Shown: positions 13,968-23,713 of the stretch, in pieces
How positions within the stretch are numbered: the first letter of the stretch is position 1
Layout: every line of letters begins with the position of its first letter
DNA from: Kitasatospora setae KM-6054
GTDB lineage: Bacteria; Actinomycetota; Actinomycetes; Streptomycetales; Streptomycetaceae
Direction of reading: 5' to 3'
Length of the DNA stretch: 64,000 nt
NCBI RefSeq assembly: GCF_000269985.1
Contig: NC_016109.1
Location: forward strand, 7,033,001 to 7,097,000
Made by a program: the position numbers and the translations under genes
The notes under the pieces: generated by a model
The model's database searches: none
What the model was told of the DNA's origin: nothing
What the model saw: only the letters and a program-made list of their open reading frames with translations

Positions 13968-16900
13968 TCAGGCGTCCTCGCGGGTGGTGTGGTGGACGGT
14001 GGAGCCGGTGCGGTGCTTGCGGACCAGGAGTTGGGCGGGGACGCGGGTGCGGAGGTCGGCGACGTGGCTGACGATGCCGACGGCGCGGTCGCGCTCGCGG
14101 AGGGAGTCGAGGACGTCCATGACCTCTTCGAGGGCGTTCTCGTCGAGGGTGCCGAAGCCCTCGTCGATGAAGAGGGTGTCCAGGGGCATGCCGCCGGCCT
14201 CGTCGGTGACGACGTCGGCGAGGCCGAGGGCGAGGGCCAGGGAGGCGAAGAAGGACTCGCCGCCGGAGAGGGTGGCGGTGTCGCGCTCGCGGCCGGTCCA
14301 GGCGTCGACGACGTGCAGGGAGAGGCCGGAGCGCTTGGTGCCGGAGACCAGGCCGTCGCTGTGGACGAGGGTGTAGCGGCCGCCGGACATCCGCAGCAGG
14401 CGCCGGCTGGCGGCGGCGGCGACCTGCTCCAGGCGGGCCGCCAGCACGTAGGACTCCAGGCGCATCCGCAGGGCGTTCTCGGCGGGGGCGCCGGCCAGCA
14501 GCGCGGCCAGCCGGCTGGTGCGGGCGAACGCGTCGAGGACCGGGGCGAGTTCGGCGGCCAGCGCGGACAGCTCGCGGCCGATCCGGGCCAGGTCGGCGAC
14601 CCGGCGGCGGGCCCGGTCGTGGGCGGAGTGGGCGTCGGCGAGCCGCCCGTCGGCGCGGGCGGCGGCCGCGCGGGCGGCTTCGGCGGCGGCCGGCGGCAGC
14701 GCGGCGGAGGCTTGCAGCGCGGGGTCGGCGAGCCGGTTCGAGGCGAGTTCGAGGTCGGCGTCGAGCTGCTTGAACCTCCGCTTCAGCGCGTCGAGTTCGT
14801 CCGGGGGCAGGACGGCCGCGGCGAGTTCCGGCGGGCCCGCGAAGCCCGCGGCGAGGGCGGCGCGGTGCAGCGCCTCGGCGGTCTCGGCGGCGCGCTCGGC
14901 CGTGTGCCCGGCGGCCCGGGTGGCGGTCAGCGCGGCGCCGGCCGCGGTGGCCAGCGCGGTGACGGCGGCGGTGCGGGCGGCGACCGAGGGGGCGTCGCCC
15001 CGGGCGGCGGCGATCCGCCCCTCCAGCGTGGCGAGTTCGGTGTCCTGGGCCTTCAACTGGCCGGTCAGCTGGGCGGCCAACTCGACCGCCTCGCTGAGCT
15101 GTCGGCTGCGGGTGCGGCCGTCGCGCTCCAGCTGTTCGAGCTGCCGGCCGAGCGGCAGCCAGTGCTCCGCGGCGTGCAGCACCGAGCGCCGCCGCAGCGA
15201 CAACTCCTCGGCTTCGGCCGCGAGTTCGTCGGCCGTGCGGCCGCCCGCGGTGGCCTCGGCGGCGGCCGCCCGGGCCGCGATGGCGCCCACCAGGCCGGTG
15301 GCGGTGGCGAGTTCGGCTTCGGCGGCCTGCTGGGCGGCGCGGGCGCGGCGCTCGTCCTCGGCGGTGACCTGGCCGGCCGAGGGCTCGGCGGGGGCCGGGT
15401 GCTCGGCCGAGCCGCAGACCCGGCACGGCTCGCCGGGAGTCAGGGCGGCGGCCAACTCGGCGGCCATGCCCGCGAGTCGGCGCTCCTGGAGGTCCAGGGC
15501 GCGCTGCCGGGCGTCCTGCGCGGCGCCGGTCAGGGCGCGGACCCGGTCCTCGGCGGCGGTGCGCTCGCCGAGCAGCCGCAGGTGCTGGACCGCCGCGTCC
15601 CGGCGCCGGGCCAGTTCGGCGTGCCGGGCGTCGATCAGGTCGAGTTCGGCGCGGGCCTCGCGGGCCGCCTCGCGCTCCCGCTGGAGCTGCCGGAGCCGCT
15701 CCTCGAAGGGCTCCAGCCAGCGCCGGGCCTCCTCGGCGAGGTCGTCCGCCTCGTCGCGCCGGCGCTCCAGCCGGGCCCGTTCGGCGCGCAGCGCGCCGTG
15801 CCGGGCCTCGTCCGCGCCGGCCGCCTCCAGCCGGCCCGCCTCGGCGCGGGCCGCGCCCTCGGCGGCCAGCAGGTCGTCCGGGGTGTCGAGCGGCCCGGCC
15901 CAGCCGGCGGCGGCCGCCCGGGCGGCCAGTTCGGCCCGCCGGGCGTCCTCCGCCGCCCGGGCGGCGGCGTGCGCGTCCGCCGCCCGCTGCCGCGGGCCGC
16001 GCAGCAGGGCCGGGGCCTCGGCGCGGAGCGCCGCCTCCAGCCGGGCCCGGTCCGGGGCGGCCAGGGCGGCGGTGTCGGTGAGCCGCAGCAGCTCCTGCCG
16101 GGCCCGGTGGTGGCGGGACTGCCGCTCGGCCAGCGCCTGCTGCTCCGCGAAGCGGTCCCGGGCGGCGGCCCTGGCGTCCTCGGCGGCGGCCAGCCACAGC
16201 CCCGCGGACTCGGCCCGCTCGGCGGCGGCGACCCGCAGCAGCGCCGCCCAGCCGAGCACCTCGGCGGGCGGCGCGTCCGGCTCCGGGCGGTACGCGGCGG
16301 CGTCGCCCCCGGCCAGCGGACCGGCGGCCTCCTCGGCCCGGGCCAGCAGGGCGTGCACCCGCTGCCGGCCGCCCTGCACCGCGCGCTCGTGGCGCAGCCG
16401 CAGGTCGGCCGTCCACCCCTCCAACTGCTGGAACCGGCCGGTGTCGAAGAGCCGGCCGAGCAGCTCGGCGCGCTGCTTGGAATCGGCCCGCAGGAACCGG
16501 GCGAAGTCGCCCTGCGGCAGCAGCACCACCTGGCAGAACTGCTCGCGGCTCATGCCGAGCAGCCGGGTCAGCTCCTCGCCGACCTCCTGGTGCGACTTGC
16601 TGAACGCGACCCAGCCGGGCCCGCCCGTCCCGGCGTCCTCGGCCCACTCGCGCAGCAGGGTCTGCGCCTTGTCCGGGGTCAGGCCGGTGCCGCGCTTCTT
16701 CGGCCGCCACTGCTCCGGGCTGCGGGTCACCTCCAGCCGCCGCCCGCCCAGCGTCGCCTCCAGCACCACCTCGGTGCGGACGCCCGGCGCGGCGTGGTCG
16801 CTGCGCACCCCGTTGCTGCGGCGGGTGCCGGGCAGCTCGCCGTACAGCGCGTAGCAGACCGCGTCCAGCACGCTGCTCTTGCCCGCGCCTGTCGCGCCGC

Positions 16901-17000
16901 GCAGCAGGAACAGGCCCGCCGAGGAGAGCAGGTCGAAGTCGATCCGCTCGGTGCCCGCGAACGGGCCGAACGCGGTGACGGTGAGCCGGTGCAGCCTCAT
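13968..17000 (-). CDS. sbcC: Exonuclease SbcCD subunit C (Rad50-like SMC ATPase)
   Basis: A 1010-residue SMC-type ATPase that with SbcD cuts DNA hairpins and double-strand ends. The start MRLHRLTVTAFGPFAGTE is typical; Walker A GATGAGKS is at residues 35-42. Long Ala/Arg/Glu-rich coiled coils flank the zinc hook CRVC (Cys526 and Cys529) in the middle, as in Rad50. The signature TLSGGESF near 910 and Walker B TLFIDEGFGTLDE near 940 complete the second half of the ATPase. ATG at 17000 lies 25 bp after the sbcD stop; the two form an operon. Length is normal for actinobacterial SbcC. Confidence 0.95.
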   Translation of the reverse strand: MRLHRLTVTAFGPFAGTERIDFDLLSSAGLFLLRGATGAGKSSVLDAVCYALYGELPGTRRSNGVRSDHAAPGVRTEVVLEATLGGRRLEVTRSPEQWRPKKRGTGLTPDKAQTLLREWAEDAGTGGPGWVAFSKSHQEVGEELTRLLGMSREQFCQVVLLPQGDFARFLRADSKQRAELLGRLFDTGRFQQLEGWTADLRLRHERAVQGGRQRVHALLARAEEAAGPLAGGDAAAYRPEPDAPPAEVLGWAALLRVAAAERAESAGLWLAAAEDARAAARDRFAEQQALAERQSRHHRARQELLRLTDTAALAAPDRARLEAALRAEAPALLRGPRQRAADAHAAARAAEDARRAELAARAAAAGWAGPLDTPDDLLAAEGAARAEAGRLEAAGADEARHGALRAERARLERRRDEADDLAEEARRWLEPFEERLRQLQREREAAREARAELDLIDARHAELARRRDAAVQHLRLLGERTAAEDRVRALTGAAQDARQRALDLQERRLAGMAAELAAALTPGEPCRVCGSAEHPAPAEPSAGQVTAEDERRARAAQQAAEAELATATGLVGAIAARAAAAEATAGGRTADELAAEAEELSLRRRSVLHAAEHWLPLGRQLEQLERDGRTRSRQLSEAVELAAQLTGQLKAQDTELATLEGRIAAARGDAPSVAARTAAVTALATAAGAALTATRAAGHTAERAAETAEALHRAALAAGFAGPPELAAAVLPPDELDALKRRFKQLDADLELASNRLADPALQASAALPPAAAEAARAAAARADGRLADAHSAHDRARRRVADLARIGRELSALAAELAPVLDAFARTSRLAALLAGAPAENALRMRLESYVLAARLEQVAAAASRRLLRMSGGRYTLVHSDGLVSGTKRSGLSLHVVDAWTGRERDTATLSGGESFFASLALALGLADVVTDEAGGMPLDTLFIDEGFGTLDENALEEVMDVLDSLRERDRAVGIVSHVADLRTRVPAQLLVRKHRTGSTVHHTTREDA

Positions 17001-17025
17001 CGGGCGCCCTTCGAGGTGGTCGGGG

Positions 17026-18198
17026 TCATCGCGCGCTCTCCTCCGCCCGGCCGGCCGCCGCGCGGCGCACCGACTCCAGGCCCTCCAACAGCCAGGCCCG
17101 CTCGTCGCCCGCCAGCTCCCGGCCCGGGCGGACGTGCGCGACGAAACCCTCCACCACCTCCCGGTCGCTGCGCCCGCGCACCCGCTCGGCGTACGAGCCG
17201 CCGTCGCCCCGCTCACCGCCCTCCGGCTCGAACAGCAACTGCAGGGTGTGCGGGAAGCGCACCCGCAGCCGCTCCATCGCGTCCGCCGGCCGGACCGGGT
17301 CGGTCAAGGTGGCCTGCACCCAGCGGTCGACGGCGTACGCGTACCGCTCGTCCGCCAGCAGGTCGTCGATCCGGCCCGCGATCCGGGCCAGCCGGCGCGG
17401 CACCGGGCAGAGGACCCGGCGGGCCTCCACCGCGCCCGCCGCGTCCAGCTCGACCAGCCACATCGACTTCTCGTGGTCCGCCTCGGAGAAGGAGTACGCC
17501 AGCGGGGAACCCGAGTAGCGCAGGTGCGGGGCCAGCGTCTGGCAGCCGTGCAGGTGCCCCAGCGCCGCGTAGTGCACGCCGTCGAACACCTCGGCGGGCA
17601 CCGACTGCACGCCGCCGACCGCGATGTCCCGCTCGCTGTCGCTGACCGCGCCACCGGTCACGAACGCGTGCGCCAGCACCACCGCGCGCGTCCCGGCCGG
17701 ACGCCCGGCCAGATCGGCCCGGACCGCGTCCATCGCCGCCGACAGCACCTGCTCGTGGCCGCCCCTCGCCACGCCCAGCCGCTCCCGCACCAGGGCCGGC
17801 TCCAGGTAGGGCAGCCCGTACACCGCCACCGGGCCGTGCTCGTCCGCCAGCATCACCGGCACGGCCAGCGCGCCCGGATCCGTCCGCAGGTGGATCCCCG
17901 CCCGGTCGATCAGCCGCGCCGCGGTGCCCAACCGGCGGGCCGAGTCGTGGTTCCCGGAGATGAACACGGCCGGCACGCCCAACTCGGCCAACCGCCACAG
18001 CGCCTCGTCGAACAGCTCGACGGCCTCCAGCCCCGGCAGCGCCCGGTCGTACACGTCACCCGCGACCAGCACCGCCCGCACCCCCTCGGCGGCGACGGTC
18101 GCCACCAGGTGATCCAGGAACGCCCGCTGCGCCTCGTGCAGGTTCTCCCGGTGGAAGGACCGCCCCAGGTGCCAGTCCGAGGTGTGCAGCAGCTTCAC
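17026..18198 (-). CDS. sbcD: Exonuclease SbcCD subunit D (Mre11-like nuclease)
   Basis: A 390-residue metallophosphatase nuclease, partner of SbcC. Manganese-binding motifs are in order: SDWHLG (Asp8, His10), GDVYDR (Asp48), GNHDS (Asn83, His84), and GHLHGCQ further on. The start GTG at 18198 (reading MKLLHTSDWH) is chosen because GGGGAG lies about 7 bases upstream and the conserved motif begins at once; a longer upstream frame adds unconserved sequence. It is the first gene of the sbcDC operon. The upstream 290 bp contain imperfect GC-rich repeats and the divergent Nudix gene. Confidence 0.94.
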   Translation of the reverse strand: MKLLHTSDWHLGRSFHRENLHEAQRAFLDHLVATVAAEGVRAVLVAGDVYDRALPGLEAVELFDEALWRLAELGVPAVFISGNHDSARRLGTAARLIDRAGIHLRTDPGALAVPVMLADEHGPVAVYGLPYLEPALVRERLGVARGGHEQVLSAAMDAVRADLAGRPAGTRAVVLAHAFVTGGAVSDSERDIAVGGVQSVPAEVFDGVHYAALGHLHGCQTLAPHLRYSGSPLAYSFSEADHEKSMWLVELDAAGAVEARRVLCPVPRRLARIAGRIDDLLADERYAYAVDRWVQATLTDPVRPADAMERLRVRFPHTLQLLFEPEGGERGDGGSYAERVRGRSDREVVEGFVAHVRPGRELAGDERAWLLEGLESVRRAAAGRAEESAR

Positions 18199-18294
18199 TC
18201 GGACGCTCCCCGCGGCATGTCCCGTCACTCCTCGTCGTTCCGGTGGCTCCGGCTTACGAGTATCACAGGTGCCGGACACTGCCCGGGACGGACG

Positions 18295-18373
18295 AGCAGG
18301 ACGCCCTCCGGGCGGGGAGGAGGCGGGGAGGCGACGGGCGAGCGGGACGCCCTGCGGGCGGGGGTGGGGTGGG
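18295..18373. repeat. Imperfect direct repeat, about 23 bp, two copies
   Basis: GAGCAGGACGCCCTCCGGGC and GAGCGGGACGCCCTGCGGGC occur about 55 bp apart, each followed by a G-run, between the divergent sbcD and Nudix genes. Function is unknown. Confidence 0.4.
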
Positions 18374-18487
18374 CTTGTAGCAGACGGGGTGACCCGGGTG
18401 GCGGTCGGGGCTGTTCATCGGTCGGGTGTTCGGGGAAGATCATCAGGTGGTGCGGCGGGCGGGCCGGGAGAGCGGAGGGAGCGCGGG

Positions 18488-19081
18488 ATGGGCATCGAGT
18501 ACAGCCCGGAGATCTCCGACCTGCTCGGACGGGTGCGCCGGCGGCCGAACGCGGGGTGGCCGTGGCGGCCGGGGGAGCCGGTGCCGGGGGGGTTGACGGT
18601 GAAGCAGTCGTGGGGGTGGCTGTTCGTGCCGGACGGGCGGGTGCTGACGTTGGTCAATCCGCGCGACGGCGTGGTCAGCCTGCCGGGCGGCTCGCTGGAG
18701 CCGGAGGACGCGGGGGACCCGGGGCGGGCGCTGGCGCGGGAGGCGGGGGAGGAGGCGCAGGCGGTGATCGGCGGGCCGGTCTACCTCGGGTACCTGTACG
18801 ACCGGGTGGGGTCGGCGAACGGCGGGCACGAGTGCGCCCGGGTGCGGATGGCGGCGGCGCTGCGCGGGGCGGGCCCTTCGGCGCCGGACCCGGCGTCGGG
18901 GCGGCACTACCGGCGGCTGCTGGTGGCGCCGGGGTTGGCGGTCGAGCTGCTGGGCTGGGGGCTGCCGGGGTTGCGGCAGGCGCGGGCGGCGGTCGCGGTG
19001 GCGGCCGCGCGGTGGGGGGTGCCGGTGCGGGCGGACGAGACGATCGAGGAACTGCCGGTGGCGGGCCGCCGGTTCCACTGA
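18488..19081 (+). CDS. Nudix-domain protein
   Basis: A 197-residue protein starting MGIEYSPEI, with GGAGGGAG 7-10 bases upstream. The stretch PGGSLEPED followed by LAREAGEEAQAV fits a Nudix box in which the Gly-Gly is followed by a longer than usual insert before REAGEEA; the key acidic residues (EAGEE) are kept. Nudix enzymes cleave nucleoside diphosphate-linked compounds. Further motifs are VYLGYLYDRVG and RHYRRLLVAP. Whether it cleaves a nucleotide, and which, cannot be told; regulatory Nudix proteins are an alternative. Confidence 0.75.
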   Translation: MGIEYSPEISDLLGRVRRRPNAGWPWRPGEPVPGGLTVKQSWGWLFVPDGRVLTLVNPRDGVVSLPGGSLEPEDAGDPGRALAREAGEEAQAVIGGPVYLGYLYDRVGSANGGHECARVRMAAALRGAGPSAPDPASGRHYRRLLVAPGLAVELLGWGLPGLRQARAAVAVAAARWGVPVRADETIEELPVAGRRFH

Positions 19082-19339
19082 GGCCGGACGCGCTTCGCGC
19101 GGGGCGTGTGGCGCGGGGTGCGGCGGTGGGTGGTGCGCCGGGGCGCTACTCGGCGGTAGTGGGGGCGGGGGGCTCGGTGGGCGGATTCCCGCAGTCCAGG
19201 TCAGGGATGGGTCTGCGCGCGTAGCGCGTGTGGGGGTCCCGTGCGGTGAGAGTTCGTCAATTTCTTTGGCATGACCGCTTCCCCGCGAGGCTACCGGCTG
19301 GTATCCAATGTGTGGCCTGCGTCACTCACTGGAGGTTCG

Positions 19340-20137
19340 ATGCCCAGAATCCGTGCTGCCGCCGTCGCGTTCACCGCGGCCGCGCTGACCGTCACCACCC
19401 TCGCCGCCGCCACCCAGGCGAGCGCCGCCGGCGTCAACTACGCCGCGCTGGGCGACTCGTACTCGGCCGGGGTCGGCTCCGGCAGCTACACCAGCGACAG
19501 CGGCAGTTGCAGCCGCAGCACCAAGGCGTACCCGTACCTGTGGAAGACCGCGCACGCGCCGTCCTCGTTCGCGTTCGTGGCCTGTTCGGGCGCGAAGACC
19601 GGGGACGTGGCGGCCAACCAGCTGGGGGTGCTGAACTCGTCGACCACGCTGGTGTCGATCACCATCGGCGGCAACGACGCCGGGTTCGCCTCGACCATGC
19701 AGACCTGCGTGCTGGACAGCGAGAGCTCCTGCCTGAGCGCCGTGAACGCGGCCAAGAGCTACGCCACCAACACGCTGCCGGGCCAACTGGCGGGCCTGTA
19801 CGGGCAGATCCGGGCGAAGGCGCCGAACGCCAAGGTGGTCGTGCTCGGCTACCCGCACCTCTACCAGGTGCCCGGCACCTGCGTCTTCGGCATCTCGAAC
19901 ACCAAGCGGACCGCGATCAACGGCGCCGCCGACACCCTGGACACGGTGATCGCCAAGCAGGCGGCGAACGCCGGGTTCACCTTCCAGGACGTCCGCACGG
20001 CGTTCTCCGGGCACGAGATCTGCGGCTCGTCCAGCCAGTGGCTGAACAGCACCACGCTGCCGATCAGCGACAGCTACCACCCCAACGCCAGCGGCCAGGC
20101 GAGCGGCTACCTGCCGCTGTTCAGCGCGGCGGCGTGA
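19340..20137 (+). CDS. Secreted SGNH/GDSL lipase or esterase
   Basis: A 265-residue exported hydrolase. Residues 1-30 form a signal peptide (basic start, Ala-rich core, cut near ASAA). Block I is ALGDSYSAGVG with catalytic Ser40, block III is TIGGNDAGF with Asn112, and block V is DSYHPNASG with Asp244 and His247. This is the Streptomyces rimosus/Streptomyces coelicolor SCO1725-like GDSL family, with six conserved Cys in disulfide-compatible places. ATG 19340 is chosen over the upstream in-frame ATG at 19271 because GGAGG precedes it and the signal peptide starts there. It probably hydrolyses ester lipids outside the cell. Confidence 0.93.
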   Translation: MPRIRAAAVAFTAAALTVTTLAAATQASAAGVNYAALGDSYSAGVGSGSYTSDSGSCSRSTKAYPYLWKTAHAPSSFAFVACSGAKTGDVAANQLGVLNSSTTLVSITIGGNDAGFASTMQTCVLDSESSCLSAVNAAKSYATNTLPGQLAGLYGQIRAKAPNAKVVVLGYPHLYQVPGTCVFGISNTKRTAINGAADTLDTVIAKQAANAGFTFQDVRTAFSGHEICGSSSQWLNSTTLPISDSYHPNASGQASGYLPLFSAAA

Positions 20138-20190
20138 ACCGCGGCGTGATCCGCGGCGGGTAGCGCAGGACGTCCGTGGGGGACGGGGTG

Positions 20191-20229
20191 ACCGGTGGCC
20201 GGGCTCGTGCGAGGAGCCCGGCCACCGGT
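20191..20229. terminator. 16-bp perfect hairpin between convergent secreted-enzyme genes
   Basis: ACCGGTGGCCGGGCTC (20191-20206) is an exact complement of GAGCCCGGCCACCGGT (20214-20229) with a 7-base loop, followed by gtcctt. It lies between the lipase stop and the deacetylase stop and can serve both directions. Confidence 0.8.
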
Positions 20230-20251
20230 GTCCTTCGGGGGCCGCGCGGGC

Positions 20252-21367
20252 TCAGCGCAGGTAGGAGGTGAGCGCCGCGGGCTTCAGGCCGGCCCGGTCG
20301 GCCGCGTCCAGGGCGCGCCGCAGGTCGGTGGCCAGGGTGTCGGTGAAGTGCAGGATGACGATGTCGCCGGCCTGCAGCGCGCCGCCCGGGTGGGAGGTGT
20401 TGGAGGCGCCCCAGCCGAAGTCGGCGTTCGCGGTGACCAGGTACTTCATGCCGCAGTTCGCGGCGGCCTGCTGGGTGTCGGCGTTGGCCGCGAAGTACGG
20501 CGGGCGGAACAGCGTCGGGACGGTGCCGTAGCGGGCGGTCACGGCGTCCCGGGCGTCGCAGATCTCGGCCTGCTGCTCGGCCAGCGACAGGCCGGTCAGG
20601 TCGCGGTGCGAGACGCTGTGGTCCTCGATCGCGGAGCCGGGCACGGCGGTCGCCTTGGCGAAGTAGTCGGGCTCGAAGCCCTCCGGCATCGGCAGCGGGA
20701 ACGCGGTGACCGGCACCTTCCGGTCGGCGAGCAGCTGGAGGACCGCCGGGTCGCGGGTCCAGCCGTCGTCGATGGTGATGAAGACGACCGGGTCGGCGGT
20801 CGGCGCGTTCGTGGTCAGCGGCACCGGCGCCGGGCTGTCGCCGGCCACCGAGACGTCGTCCACCGCGATCGGGCCCTGGCCGTACCAGCCGTGCACGTAC
20901 AGCTGCACCGAGGTGGTGTCGGCGCCGGTGGTGAACGAGGTGGTCAGCCGCTGCCAGCCGTCGCCGGTGGACGCCGTCCAGGCCGGGGGGACGTCGTGGC
21001 CGGTGCCGCTGGCGCCGAGGAAGGCGTACGAGCCGTGCACCCAGGCGCTGTACGTGTAGCCGGTGTTCGGGCGGACCGCGAGGGTCTGCGTGCACTGGCC
21101 GGTGGAGTCGGCCGAGGCGGGGGTGACCGCCAGGGCGGAGCCGCCGGTGCGGGCCGCGGCGGTGACCGCGCCCTCGCCGGGCGCGCAGTGCCAGCCGGGG
21201 ATCGAACCCCAGTCGGCCAGCGGCAGGGTGGGGATCTCGAAGCCGGGGTTGGTCGCCAGGTTCGGCGCGGCCGGGGCGTCCGCGCGGGCGGCCGGCACGG
21301 TGGCCAGCGAGGCCAGCGCGGCGGTGGCGGCGAGGGCCGCGAGACGGCGGCGGGCGGAACTGAGCAC
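20252..21367 (-). CDS. Secreted polysaccharide deacetylase with N-terminal carbohydrate-binding-like domain
   Basis: A 371-residue exported enzyme, start GTG 21367 with GGAG 9 bases upstream. The signal peptide ends near ARADA (residue 30). Residues about 35-180 (NLATNPGFE...WGSIPGWHC...YVHGWYGQGPIAVDDVSV) form a CenC/CBM4-like beta-sandwich. The NodB deacetylase domain follows: FITIDDGW near 196-203 with the metal Asp201, DHSVSH near 249-254 with two metal His, FRPPYF, and DIVILHF near the end. It should remove acetyl groups from chitin, peptidoglycan or xylan outside the cell. It converges with the GDSL lipase. Confidence 0.92.
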   Translation of the reverse strand: MLSSARRRLAALAATAALASLATVPAARADAPAAPNLATNPGFEIPTLPLADWGSIPGWHCAPGEGAVTAAARTGGSALAVTPASADSTGQCTQTLAVRPNTGYTYSAWVHGSYAFLGASGTGHDVPPAWTASTGDGWQRLTTSFTTGADTTSVQLYVHGWYGQGPIAVDDVSVAGDSPAPVPLTTNAPTADPVVFITIDDGWTRDPAVLQLLADRKVPVTAFPLPMPEGFEPDYFAKATAVPGSAIEDHSVSHRDLTGLSLAEQQAEICDARDAVTARYGTVPTLFRPPYFAANADTQQAAANCGMKYLVTANADFGWGASNTSHPGGALQAGDIVILHFTDTLATDLRRALDAADRAGLKPAALTSYLR

Positions 21368-21471
21368 GGGTCAACTCCAGTGTGGGGGACGGGCGGAGGA
21401 GTGAGTCCCGGAGGGGGCGGGAATCGGGTGGGGGCCCTGCCGCACCAGGCCGGTGCACACAATGGACTGGA

Positions 21472-21497
21472 CCAATCCCGGCGGTCAAGCGGATTGG
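21472..21497. terminator. Short hairpin between two minus-strand genes
   Basis: CCAATCC (21472-21478) mirrors GGATTGG (21491-21497). It lies just after the acyl-CoA synthetase stop (21520, minus strand). Weak but in the expected place. Confidence 0.4.
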
Positions 21498-21519
21498 CCC
21501 AACCGGTACCCGAGATCGG

Positions 21520-23379
21520 TCAACCGGCGTAGAGCTCCTCGATGTCCTCCGCGTACCGCTCCACCACCGCCGCCCGCCTGATCTTCAGCGACGGCGTCAG
21601 CAGCCCGTCCTCCACCGAGAACTCGCGCGGCAGCAGCCGGAACGCCCGGATCGACTCCGCCCGCGACACCGAGGTGTTCGCCGCCCCCACCGCCCGCTGC
21701 ACCTCCTGGTGCAGCTCCGGGTCGACCAGCGCCTCCCAGACGTCCAGCCGCGGCCGCCCGCGGGCCCGCAGCCAGTGCGCCAGCGCCACCGCGTCCAGCG
21801 TGATCAGCGCCGCCAGGTACGGCCGGTTCTCGCCCACGATCAGGCACTGGGCGATCAGCGGGTGCGCCCGCACCCGCTCCTCCAGCACCGCCGGCGCCAT
21901 GTTCTTGCCGCTGGAGGTCACGATCACCTCCTTCTTCCGGCCGGTCAGCGTCAGGTAGCCGTCCTCGTCCAGCACCCCCAGGTCACCGGTCGCCAACCAG
22001 CCCCGGCACAGCGCCTCGTCCGAGCAGCGCGGGTGGTTCAGGTACCCCGAGAACACCCCCGGGCCCTTCACCCACACCTCGCCGTCCTCGGCGATCGCCA
22101 CCGTCGAACCCGGCACCGGGCGGCCCACCGTGCCGAACTTCGGCCGCCGGGGCGGGTTCGCGGTCACCGCCGCCGCCGACTCGGTCAACCCGTAGCCCTC
22201 GTACACCGTCATGCCCGCGCCCGCGAAGAACAGCCCCAGCTCCCGCCCCAGCATCGCCCCGCCCGACATCACCGCCCGCACCCGGCCGCCCAGCACCGCC
22301 CGCACCCGCTGGTACACCATCCGCTCGTACGCCGCGTGCCGCAGCCGCAGCGCCGGCGACGGGCCCGGGCCCAGCCGGTGCGCCCGGCGCTCCCAGGCCG
22401 CCGCCCACTCGACGGCCACCCGCTCGGCCTGGACGAACAGCTCCAGCTTCCCGGCCTCCTCGGCCGCCTCCCGGGCCCGGCGGTGGATCTTCTCGAACAC
22501 GTACGGCACCGCGTGCAGGAAGGTCGGCTCGAACGCCGCCAGGGCCGGCAGCAGGCTCTCCGAGGACAGCTTCGCGTGGTGGCCGATCCGGATCCCGCCG
22601 CGCACCGCCGCGACCTGGGTGATCCGCCCGTACACGTGCGCCAGCGGCAGGAACAGCAGCGTGGCCGGCTGCTCGCCCCGGGTGTCGTGGAACACCTCCG
22701 CCCAGCCCGCCAGCAGCGCGTCCGCCACCGACGCCAGGTTGCCGTGGGTCAGCAGGCAGCCCTTGGGACGGCCGGTGGTGCCCGAGGTGTAGACGATCGT
22801 CGCCATCGAGTCCGGCGTCACCGCCAGCCGCTGGCGGTGCACCAGCGCGTCCGGCACGCCCGCGCCGTCCGCCGACAACTGCGCCACGCAGTCCCGGTCC
22901 AGCTGCCAGATGCCGGTCAGCTCCGGCAGCGCGTCGCACACCGCGCCGACCGTCATCGCCTGGTCCTCGTCCTCCACCACGCAGGCCACCGCCGCGGTCT
23001 CGGCCAGGATCCAGCGCACCTGGTCCGGCGCCGCCGTCGGGTACACCGGCACCGGGATCGCCCCGATCGACCAGAGCGCGTAGTCGAACAGCGTCCACTC
23101 CCAGCGGGTCGCCGACATCACCGCGACCCGGTCGCCGTAGCGCACCCCGCGGGTCAACAGGCCCTTCGCCAGGGCCAGCACCTCGTCCCGGAAGCGCGCC
23201 GCCGACACCGGGACCCACGCCCCGTCCGCCCAGCGCGACGACTGCGTCAGCCGCGGCTCCCGCTCCGCCCGGTCGAACACCGAGTCCGCCAACCCGCCGG
23301 CCGGCCCGCCCCCGAGCGCGGGACTGCTGAACTCTCGCAAGGCCCCCCCGATCCCGCCGTCCCCGCCCGCGGCCCGCAC
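21520..23379 (-). CDS. AMP-dependent long-chain fatty acid-CoA ligase (FadD family)
   Basis: A protein of up to 619 residues that activates a fatty acid as acyl-AMP and then acyl-CoA. The AMP-binding P-loop YTSGTTGRPKG is near residue 195-205, LPLAHVYGR and the YEGYGLTESAA motif follow, and TGDLGVLDEDGYLTLTGRKKE marks the hinge. The start is uncertain: GTG 23379 has no clear ribosome binding site, and a TTG near 23339 (LREFSSPA) preceded by GGGGGG is an alternative. It is divergent from the conservon operon and stands alone. The closest relatives are the FadD15-like actinobacterial ligases. Confidence 0.92.
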   Translation of the reverse strand: MRAAGGDGGIGGALREFSSPALGGGPAGGLADSVFDRAEREPRLTQSSRWADGAWVPVSAARFRDEVLALAKGLLTRGVRYGDRVAVMSATRWEWTLFDYALWSIGAIPVPVYPTAAPDQVRWILAETAAVACVVEDEDQAMTVGAVCDALPELTGIWQLDRDCVAQLSADGAGVPDALVHRQRLAVTPDSMATIVYTSGTTGRPKGCLLTHGNLASVADALLAGWAEVFHDTRGEQPATLLFLPLAHVYGRITQVAAVRGGIRIGHHAKLSSESLLPALAAFEPTFLHAVPYVFEKIHRRAREAAEEAGKLELFVQAERVAVEWAAAWERRAHRLGPGPSPALRLRHAAYERMVYQRVRAVLGGRVRAVMSGGAMLGRELGLFFAGAGMTVYEGYGLTESAAAVTANPPRRPKFGTVGRPVPGSTVAIAEDGEVWVKGPGVFSGYLNHPRCSDEALCRGWLATGDLGVLDEDGYLTLTGRKKEVIVTSSGKNMAPAVLEERVRAHPLIAQCLIVGENRPYLAALITLDAVALAHWLRARGRPRLDVWEALVDPELHQEVQRAVGAANTSVSRAESIRAFRLLPREFSVEDGLLTPSLKIRRAAVVERYAEDIEELYAG

Positions 23380-23713
23380 AGCCGAGGCGGCACCCGCGAA
23401 GCTACCGGATCGGCGCGGCGCTGCCCAGAGTCACCGACCGGCGACACCCCGCAGCGGACGCAGCGCCGCAGGTGGGGGCCGTCCCGCGGCACGGTGGGGA
23501 AATTCGAGGACGATCCGGACAACAGCCGATCACGATGCCCTTTCACCCTACGAACGGATGGTCAGGAAGTAGTAGGCTCGCGGCTCTCGAATCCGCCCGT
23601 ACCCACCCCTGCCCGCCCGCGCCCGCCACCCGACCCCACGTCCCCCGCGCACCCCCACCGCGCCCGCCCCCGCGTCCGGCGGCCTTCCCGCCCGAGGACC
23701 ACTAAGGACCCGT
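23380..23713. other. Divergent promoter region between acyl-CoA ligase and conservon
   Basis: No gene is supported. A less GC-rich stretch at about 23515-23580 is the likely promoter area of the conservon, but no clear -35/-10 pair could be assigned. Confidence 0.35.

Noticed and set aside
13896..17645. A 1249-codon plus-strand frame over sbcC and sbcD
   Set aside because: Antisense shadow; SbcC and SbcD have all catalytic motifs on the minus strand.
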